Shown here one piece after another: positions 57,486-64,000 of a stretch of 64,000 bases of DNA. Source of the DNA: Vombatus ursinus. Taxonomy: Eukaryota; Chordata; Mammalia; Diprotodontia; Vombatidae. The notes beneath the pieces were generated by a model. The model saw nothing but the letters and a program-made list of their open reading frames with translations. It did not search any database and was not told where the DNA came from. The stretch is from positions 3,003,145 to 3,067,144 of the forward strand of contig NW_020947390.1 of the NCBI RefSeq assembly GCF_900497805.2, in the 5' to 3' direction. The position numbers and the translations under genes are program-made. Every line of letters begins with the position of its first letter. Position 1 is the first letter of the stretch.

Positions 57486-59632
57486 AATGGGGGATCAGTG
57501 CCAAGATGGTGGAGTTAAAGGAGTGACCCTAAACCCATCCAAATACCTGTAAAAATGGCTCTAAACAAATTCTAGAGCAGCAGAACCCACAAAAAGCCAG
57601 AGTGAAACAAATTTCTAGCCCAAGACCTGGAAAGGTCTATTGCACTGGGCTGGGAGAGGAGTGCAGTTCAGTGTGGGCCACACAGGCAAAACCAGGGCCT
57701 CAGTGAACATGGAGCAGTCCTCTGGGGGTTGAATCAAGGGGAACTGTGTTGGTTTCCAGACTTCTCAACCCACAAACTCCAAAGACAACTTCAAAGGTCA
57801 GTGGGAAAGGTGTGTCTGACTACTGTGAGAGATGATCTCAGTCCCAGCCCCAGTCCTAGCACAGCCCCAGGGTGATGCATGCTTCCTGAGCTCTCAGCTC
57901 AGAGACAGAGGGGTGATCAAGCAGCTGATCAGAGGAGGATTGCAGGGATCTCTTTGCTGGTGCTGAGGCAGGATTCTCTTGCTTTGCCCATACTTGGATC
58001 TGAGTTGCAGTCCTGGGTGGCAGTCCTGGGGTGAAAAGTGCTGGCATGGTGAAGCTTGTAGTGGCAGTAGAGAGGGAATCCTTCTCACAGTTCCAAGGCA
58101 GAAAAGAGTGCTTGTGATCACTCATAGACCAGAGCCCAGGCCAGGAAAGGAGTAAACACCTCGCCCTTGATCATACCACCTTAGGTGAACTGAAAATTTA
58201 CAGGTCCCTAAAAGTATCTCTGAAAACAGCTGCACAAAACCCCTGAAGCTTGGGGCAGTACATTATCCACACTGGAAGCAGACCCCTATCTTAACAAAGA
58301 GTTTAAAACTCAAGTAATTTGGCTGGGAACATGAGCAAAAAGTGCAAAAAAAGTCAGACCATAGAATCTTTCTTTGGTGACAAAGAAGATCAAAACATAC
58401 AACCAGAAGACAACAGAGTCAAAGCTCCTATATTCAAAGCCTCCAAGAAAAATATGAATCATTTCTAGGCCATGGAAGAGCTCAAAAAGGATTTTGAGAC
58501 ATTTAAGAATCAGAAAGCTAGGAAACAATTTTTACAACCAGCATCTCTCATAAAAGCTTCATTTCTGAAATATATAGAGAACTGAGTCAAATTTATAAGA
58601 ACACAAGTCATTCCCCAAATGATAAATGGTCAAAGGAAATAAACAGACAGTTTTCAGATGAAGAAATTAAAGCTATCTATAGTCATATGAAAAAATGCTC
58701 CAAATCACTATTGATTAGAGAAATGCAAATCAAAACAACTCTGAGATACCACATCACACCTATCAGATTGGCTAACATGATAAAACAGGGCAATGATAAA
58801 TGTTGGAGAGGATGTGGGAAAATTGGAACATTAATGCATTGTTGGTGGAGTTATAAACTGATCCAACCATTTTAGAGAGCCATTTGGAACTATGTCCATA
58901 GGACTATAAAAATGTGCATACCCTTTGACCCAGCAATAGCATTTCGAGGGCTGTATCCCAAAGAGAACTTAAAAATGGGAAAAGGACCCACATCTACAAA
59001 AATATTTATAGCAGCTCTTTCTGTGGTGGCAAAGAATTGGAAATTGAAGGGATGCCCATCAACTGCGGAATGACTGAACAAGTTGTGGTGTATGAATGTA
59101 ATGGAATACTATTGTGCTGTAAGAAATGATGAACAAGTAGACTTTAGAAAAACCTCAAAAGACTTGTATGGACTGATGCTGAGTGAAGTGAGCAGAACCA
59201 GGAGAACGTTGTACACAATAATGCACAGTCATGTTGTGCAATGACTAACTTTGTGATGATAACTTTAGCTCTTCTTAGCAATGCAAGAATCTAAGACATC
59301 TCCAAGTTTCATGATGGAAAATGCTATACATATCCAGAGAAAGAACTATAGAGTTTGATTACAGATTGAAGCATACTATTTACTCTTTTTTTTTCTCTTC
59401 TGTTTTGTTTTGTTTTGTTTCTTCTTTCTTGTGGTTCCTCCTATTGGTTCTAATTCTTCTTTACAACATGACTAATATGAAAATATGTTTAATAGGAATG
59501 TATATGTAAAGCCTATATCAGATTACATATTGTCTTGGGGAGGGAAGATGGGAGGTAGGGGGAGAAAATTTAAAACTCAAAAAGATTATGGAAGTGAATG
59601 TTGAAAACTAAAAATAAATTAATTTAGAAAAA
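57486..59632 (+). mobile_element. L1 with 5' and 3' ends fused by a large deletion
   Basis: The 5' part (57,486-58,515) is an L1 5' UTR opening with 'cagtgccaagatggtggagt' and the ORF1 start at 58331. At about 58,515 it jumps to the ORF2 C-terminus ('acaatttttacaaccagcat', 'ttccccaaatgataaatggt'), which keeps 'REMQIKTTLRYHITPIRLAN' and 'GTLMHCWWSYKLIQPF' (58687-58875), followed by a 3' UTR and an A-rich end near 59,632. Most of ORF1 and ORF2, about 4.5 kb, is missing. A different 5' UTR subfamily from the L1 at 8 kb. Confidence 0.88.
58331..58468 (+). pseudogene. L1 ORF1 N-terminal remnant
   Basis: ATG at 58331 opens MSKKCKKSQTIESFFGDKED..., continuing for 45 codons to a TAG at 58466-58468. 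The coiled coil and RRM are lost in the deletion 50 bases further on. Confidence 0.75.
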
Positions 59633-59866
59633 GAATAAGAGTGCCTCCTCCCCCACAACCACCCATATTCCCTACCACTGCCACCACCAACTACTTACCA
59701 ACTGCCACCAAGAGTCAGATAACCACAAATGCCCCAGGAGTGGCAGTACCACTCCAGGCCACTGGTCTCAGCCTGAAGAACCATCATCGAGGAAAGCAAT
59801 TGTTGTGAAGAGGCTAGCCATATTCACCAACCAAAAACCACTCATAGGGCAGGAAAGCCAGCCTAG
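59633..59866. other. Unassigned C-rich sequence
   Basis: Proline/threonine-codon-rich plus strand ('gccaccaccaactacttacc'). It could be the 5' part of the cold-shock pseudogene that follows the SINE, since Y-box proteins have Ala/Thr/Pro-rich N-termini, but the match is too weak to call. Confidence 0.3.
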
Positions 59867-59867
59867 C

Positions 59868-60145
59868 TGGGCAGCTATGTGGCACAGTAGATAATGTGTC
59901 AGTAGACTGATGGTGTCAGGAAGACTTGAATTCAAATCTAGGCTCAGGCACATACTAGCTGTGTTACCCCAGGCAAGTCACTTAGCCTCTGTTTACCCAA
60001 GTTTCCTCATCTGTAAAATGGGGATAATAATAGCACCTACCTCCCAACATTATTGTGAAGATCAAATGACATAATATTTGTAAAATGGTGAGCACAGTGC
60101 TATATGAATGTTAGCCATTATTATTATTACTATTATTATTATCTA
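59868..60145 (+). mobile_element. Full-length THER/MIR-type SINE with tRNA-like head
   Basis: 'gggcagctatgtggcacagt' (head), 'catactagctgtgttacccc', 'tcctcatctgtaaaatgggg', 'ataatagcacctacctccca', ending in an (ATT)n-rich tail at 60,116-60,145. Confidence 0.88.
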
Positions 60146-60299
60146 AAATAGCAAGGCACCCTAAGGGTGAGAAAGCAACATGTGCCTATCAAGTCCAGTC
60201 ACTACTATTACCTTGACTATCATCTTCCTTCAGACCCTGAAGGAGACGGTCTAGGACCATGAACCCAAGAGCTTTGGGAATAGCTTCCCAGAGAATTCA

Positions 60300-60535
60300 T
60301 CCTAGGAAGCAACCCTTGTGGAGATGTAGCCTGGCAACTGCTCCTGCCAGTGCTACTCCCATAGCTACTAAAGATTCAGAAAAGAGAGTCTTTGTCCCCA
60401 AAGTCCTTCATGCTGTTCAACATCAGAAAAGGATATGATTTTATCAGTGAAAATGATACTAATAAAGAGGCTTTGCTAGCACCTGCTTTGCCACTACACC
60501 CTAAGGACCATGGGACCTTTCCATCTGACTTGAAG
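60300..60535 (+). pseudogene. Y-box / cold-shock domain protein pseudogene fragment
   Basis: Y-box proteins bind DNA and mRNA through a cold-shock domain. At 60,318-60,416 the frame reads ATAPASATPIATKDSEKRVF then VPKVLHAV, resembling the stretch before and into the domain (usual EKKV.ATKVLGTV). After an apparent loss of about 7 bases at the KW codons, the next frame reads FNIRKGYDFISENDTNKEA (from 60,416), against the canonical FNVRNGYGFINRNDTKED with the RNP1 motif. Similarity then fades before 60,535. No intron, several changes and a frameshift point to a dead retrocopy. The upstream Ala/Thr-rich text recalls YBX3 more than YBX1, but the parent is uncertain. It lies in a TRPC6 intron, antisense to the gene. 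Confidence 0.7.
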
Positions 60536-60554
60536 ATTAAATTTTCCAAGTGTT

Positions 60555-60660
60555 ATCTCCACAATTGGAACATGAGTTCCTAAAGAGCAGAGACTGGTTT
60601 ACTTTTCTATTTTCAACCCCAGCACTTTGCACTTAATAAAGTAAATACTCAATATATTAA
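60555..60660 (+). mobile_element. L2 3' terminal fragment
   Basis: 'aacatgagttcctaaagagc' and 'cccagcactttgcacttaat' with 'actcaatatattaattcatt' form a sense L2 end. Confidence 0.65.
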
Positions 60661-60689
60661 TTCATTCACATTTTCCTCTATGAGCCTTT

Positions 60690-61195
60690 GTTCATTCTAG
60701 TTTCTTGTCTGAAATATCCTCCCTTCTTTACTTCTACCTGTCCAGTCCCTTCAAAGTCCATCTGAACATGATACCCTTAACTGGAAATGATTTCTCCTTT
60801 CTCCAATCCATTTTATTACTTCATGAAACAGTGAAACATAGTGGATAAAAACAATAAACATGGAGTCAAGAAGAGCTGGGTTTAAATTCTGTCTCTGACA
60901 TTTATTGGATTGTGACTATATATAAGTCATTTACTCTCTCTGAGCCTCAGTTTCCTTTTCTATAAAAAGAGACAGTCTTAAATAGCTATTATTACTATTA
61001 TTACTTTTTATCATACTTGCTCATCCTGTTTTCTTTTATAGTCATTTATATACATGCCTTTTCTCCCAAACTTCAAGCAAATCCTTTGAGAACAATGACT
61101 GTGCTACAATCTTCATATCCTATGGAGTGTTATGTCCTATAGACAGACACACAGAATAAGGTGCTCATCAAATATTGTGGCAAAGAGAGTGGGGA
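60690..61195 (+). mobile_element. L2 3' end with nested MIR
   Basis: Sense L2: 'cttgtctgaaatatcctccc', 'tctacctgtccagtcccttc', 'aactggaaatgatttctcc'. Then, after the MIR, 'tttatagtcatttatataca' and 'gagaacaatgactgtgctac', ending at 'ggtgctcatcaaatattgt'. Confidence 0.75.
60820..61004 (+). mobile_element. MIR SINE inside an L2
   Basis: 'gaaacatagtggataaaaac', 'ggagtcaagaagagctgggt', 'ctctctgagcctcagtttcc'. The short direct repeat 'ttattactt' near 60,811 and 61,000 could be its TSD. Confidence 0.7.
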
Positions 61196-61404
61196 ATTTT
61201 AAGGAACCGAAGTTTGGTTATTGACTTCTTATTGGCCATCTGTTAGATTCCACTCTATGTTAACAGGATGACAAGATTTTGATCTAGGATTTTAACTGGT
61301 ATGTACAAGTGCTTTGTACACAAATATTTCTCTTCCTTCTTGGGACTAATAGTTCAATATTATTAATTTATCATAAAATTTAATTTTGCTGATCATCCTT
61401 AGTT

Positions 61405-61555
61405 GTTTGTTCCTTCATTGAGCAAACATTTATTATGCATTTCCTTAATGCTTAGCACTGTATTAGGCACTATAGAGAAGTAAGAAGTAAGAGAGGCAGT
61501 CTATAACTTCAAGTGGCTTAGAACTTTGTTATGGAGGGAAAAAAGAGTGGACACA
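61405..61555 (-). mobile_element. L2 3' fragment
   Basis: 'gagcaaacatttattatgca', 'gcttagcactgtattaggca', 'cttcaagtggcttagaactt' are a reverse L2 terminus. Confidence 0.7.
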
Positions 61556-61955
61556 CTAAATCTAGTAGTGTAATGCTAGGATTTCGTACCCTTGGCTGAT
61601 TTGGTTTACTTAGATTTTTCAAAGGCAATATTATAGTCTTTCATTCCTCTGATTAGATGAATATGCAGACTAATGATTCTTTGTGAAGAAAAACAAAGAT
61701 TTTCATAATAGCATAAATAGTTTAAAAAACATGAAATTTCATTTTAAAACTACTGACAAAATCTAAAAGACATTTCTAAATCATGATGTTCAATGACTTG
61801 TTCAACCCTCACCAGAGCACCATGATGTTGGGAGGTTCTAGAATACTGTAGGAGAAAATCTTACCTTTTGTACTCCTCCATGTTTGTTTTTTCCAACTAG
61901 GGTTTTCTTCTGTCAACCAAAGAGGATGCCTATTTAATAATAGCTGGATTTTATA
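61556..61955. other. TRPC6: Unassigned intronic sequence
   Basis: No repeat or exon recognised. Confidence 0.4.
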
Positions 61956-61956
61956 C

Positions 61957-62023
61957 AGGGTGTCCCAAAAGGATTTGTGTAGTAAAGTAAAAATTGAACT
62001 AAGACTAGTAGGACACCTTGGAT
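61957..62023. mobile_element. Short palindromic MITE, mariner-like
   Basis: About 67 bases running from 'cagggtgtcccaaaaggatt' to 'ctaagactagtaggacacct'. The two ends are imperfect inverted complements (GGTGTCC... / ...GGACACC), and the left end follows a TA. Size and structure resemble MADE1-type mariner MITEs. The assignment is by structure only. Confidence 0.55.
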
Positions 62024-62024
62024 A

Positions 62025-62255
62025 GCACTTTAAGCTTTACAAAATGTTTTACATACATTATCTCATTTGGACTACACAAGGACCTCAAAAGGGAGGTGTG
62101 ACATTTATCATTTTAAAGATGAGAAAATTGAATCTTAGAGATTAAGTATCATGCAAAACATTACACATCTAGTAAATGTCTTCAGCAGGATTGAAGTCCT
62201 TTTCTTCCTAACTTCAAGTCCAGTGTTTTATCTACTTTTCCACACTGCCTCTAAT
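62025..62255 (-). mobile_element. MIR SINE
   Basis: 'gatagcactttaagctttac', 'acatacattatctcatttgg', 'tttatcattttaaagatgag' and 'ttgaagtccttttcttccta' are a reverse MIR, starting directly after the short MITE. Confidence 0.75.
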
Positions 62256-62530
62256 GTGGCTACTAGCTCCTACATCTTCCCATACCTCCTTAATATTGAT
62301 AAAAAACATTTCAGAAGAGAAGAACCATAGGCTGCACCCAGTTACAAAGAAAATAAATGCCCAGAAACACCAGGAGGCAGCATTTCTTGGATCACACTAC
62401 CAAGTCAAATTGTATAGCTTATCTCAGTTGTCAGTAGAAAGGTTTCAAGTAGTACCTCCTAAGTCATTCTTGGGCAATTCAGATACTGTTTCCCCCAGGG
62501 AAAAACTTCAAAGAATTTTCCCTATGTAAC
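62256..62530. other. TRPC6: Unassigned intronic sequence
   Basis: The 91-codon plus frame 62254-62529 has no recognisable motif, splice context or family. It lies antisense to TRPC6 between two repeats and is not called a gene. Confidence 0.35.
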
Positions 62531-62534
62531 TCTA

Positions 62535-64000
62535 TTCTTTTTTAAAATTATTTTTATTTATTTTGTTATATATTTCCCAATTACATGTAAAAAATTTAAC
62601 AATCTTTTAAAAAAATTTTAATTCCAAATTGTTTCCTTCTTGCCTCTCCCCTTTCCTTGAGAAGGCAAGCACTTTGATTTCAAATATACATGTGAGGTCA
62701 TACCAAACACATTTCTATATTAGCCATGTTGAAAAAAAATAAAAATAAAGTTTTAAAAAGTATGCTACAATCTCCATTCAGAGTTCATCAGTTCTCTCTC
62801 TTGAAGTGGAAAGCATTTTTCATCATGGGTCCTTTGGAATAGTCTTGGATCATTGTCTTGATAAGAGTAGCTAAATCCTTCACAGTTGATCATCTTTACA
62901 ATATTTCTGTGACTGGGTACAATGTTCTCTCTGTTCTGCTCACTTCATTTTGTATGAGTTCATATAAGTCTTCCCAGGTTTTTCTGAAATGATCCTGCTT
63001 GTCATTGCTTATAGCACAATAGTATTTCATCACAGTTATATACCCCAATTTGTTCATCCATTCCCCAATTTATGGGCATCCCCTCAATTTCCAATTACTT
63101 TCCACCACAAAAAGAGCTGCTATAAATATTTTTTTATATAAATGGGTCCTTTCACTTTTTCTTTGATCTCTTTGGGATTCAGAGCTAATAGTGGTATTTT
63201 GGGGTCAAATTGTATGCAGTTTTATTGTACTTTTGCATAGTTCCAAATTGTTCTCCAGAAGGGTGGATTAGTTCACAACTCTTCCAAAAGTGCATTAGTG
63301 ACCCAATTTTTCCAAATCCTTTCCATCATTTGTCATTTTTTCCCATCAGTTTAGCCAATATTGTAGGTGTGAGGTGGCATCTCAGAGTTGTTTTAATTTG
63401 CATTTCTCTAATCAGAAGTGATTTAGAGCATTTTTTCATGTAATTATTGGTAACTTTCATTTCTTCTTCTGAAAACTGCCTGTTCTTTTCCTTTGGTCAT
63501 ATATCAATGGAGGATCACTTATATTTTAATATATGTATATTTTATTTTATTTATTTTAATTAATTTAATTTTAATATAATATATAAAGTTAGCTCAGTTC
63601 CATATACATTTCAGAAGTGAGGCCTTTATCAGAGAAACTTGCTGCAAAATTTTCCCCAATTTCCTGTTTTCCTTCTGATTTTGGCTGCATTAATTTTGTT
63701 TGTGCAAAAACGATTTAATTTCATGCAATCAGAACTATCTATTTCACTCCCCATAATCTCCTCCACCTGTGTTTTGGTCACAAACTCTTCCCTTATCCAT
63801 AGATCTGACAGGTACAAAATGCTCCCCTAATTTACTTATGATATCACTCTTTATGTCTAAATCATTTATACATTTTGACCTTATCTTCGTATTTGGTATG
63901 TTGGTCTGTGCTTAGTTTTAGCCAAACTGCTTTCCAATTTTCCTAGCAATTTTTGTCAAATGGTAAGTTCTTACCCCAAAGGCTTGGTTCTTTGGGTTAT
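62535..64000 (-). mobile_element. L1 3' half, runs off the window
   Basis: Reverse L1 from the 3' UTR ('ttattttgttatatatttcc', 'agaaggcaagcactttgat') through ORF2 C-terminal landmarks ('tttgttcatccattccccaa', 'gtggcatctcagagttgttt', 'tcagaagtgaggcctttatc') to 'tttccaattttcctagcaat' and 'aaaggcttggttctttgggt' at the edge. The minus frame 63817-63629 reads ORF2-like 'IREEFVTKTQVEEIMGSE' and 'LNRFCTNKINAAKIRRKTGN'. An AT-rich expansion at 63,518-63,590 interrupts it. Its 3' UTR subfamily resembles that of the 57-59 kb copy. Confidence 0.9.

Larger units (their letters stand above)
52168..64000 (-). other. TRPC6: TRPC6 intron, 5' part runs off the window
   Basis: No further TRPC6 exon could be read on the minus strand up to the right edge, so this is treated as one intron of at least 11.8 kb. 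It carries the CR1, SINE, L2, L1, foldback and pseudogene features listed separately. Confidence 0.75.

Noticed and set aside
61855-61885. Possible TRPC6 exon end (minus strand 'tacaaaag' followed by 'gtaaga')
   Set aside because: The donor-like site is fine, but the translated text (MEEYK...) does not match any part of TRPC6 that I recall.
62254-62529. 91-codon plus-strand frame as a possible exon
   Set aside because: Sits between a MIR and an L1, antisense to TRPC6, with no motif or supporting splice signals.

Overview
The window looks like nuclear DNA from a marsupial. It is AT-rich, almost free of open reading frames, and packed with old non-LTR retroposons. The set is typical of metatherians: L1 copies with marsupial-type ORF1 and 3' ends, many L2 and CR1/L3 LINE fragments, MIR/THER-type CORE-SINEs, tRNA-headed SINEs, and a longer SINE whose tail resembles the 3' end of RTE/BovB LINEs. 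The short SINE (19.4, 31.5 and 38.4 kb) lacks the extra 3' segment I remember from the main South American opossum SINE, so an Australian marsupial is more likely. That last step is inference from memory.

The one host gene I can identify is TRPC6, a receptor-operated, diacylglycerol-activated cation channel, on the minus strand. Three of its last coding exons are present: 52167-52084, 50782-50707 and 49336-49185. They encode the C-terminal tail through the stop codon, with canonical splice sites and matching phases. The window to the right of 52.2 kb should therefore be a TRPC6 intron. Just below 49,185 is the 3' UTR, and the rest, from about 47.8 kb down to 1, is intergenic DNA downstream of TRPC6. 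In other mammals PGR is the next gene on that side; no PGR exon is visible here.

Layout. 1-8 kb: MIR, L2 and L1 fragments plus one SINE with a clear target-site duplication (TSD). 8.0-13.4 kb: the best-preserved L1 (plus strand), with 5' UTR, broken ORF1 and an ORF2 that has lost its reverse transcriptase core. 13.4-31.9 kb: L2, CR1/L3 and L1 remnants with SINEs inserted in them. 32-38 kb: a dense L1 tangle, with an L2 piece inside an L1. 38-47 kb: CR1, CORE-SINE and L2 mosaics. 47-52 kb: the TRPC6 3' end. 52-64 kb: TRPC6 intron, with a CR1 hit by two SINEs, an L1 whose 5' and 3' ends are fused, a broken Y-box/cold-shock pseudogene, small foldback DNA transposons, and an L1 running off the right edge.

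I see no retroviral or LTR element, CRISPR array, functional tRNA or rRNA gene, or undescribed gene system. The most useful observations are the TRPC6 exons, a SINE that may supply the TRPC6 polyadenylation signal, the cold-shock pseudogene, the foldback transposon family, and several nested insertions that give relative ages. Repeat boundaries are mostly accurate to about 10-30 bases.
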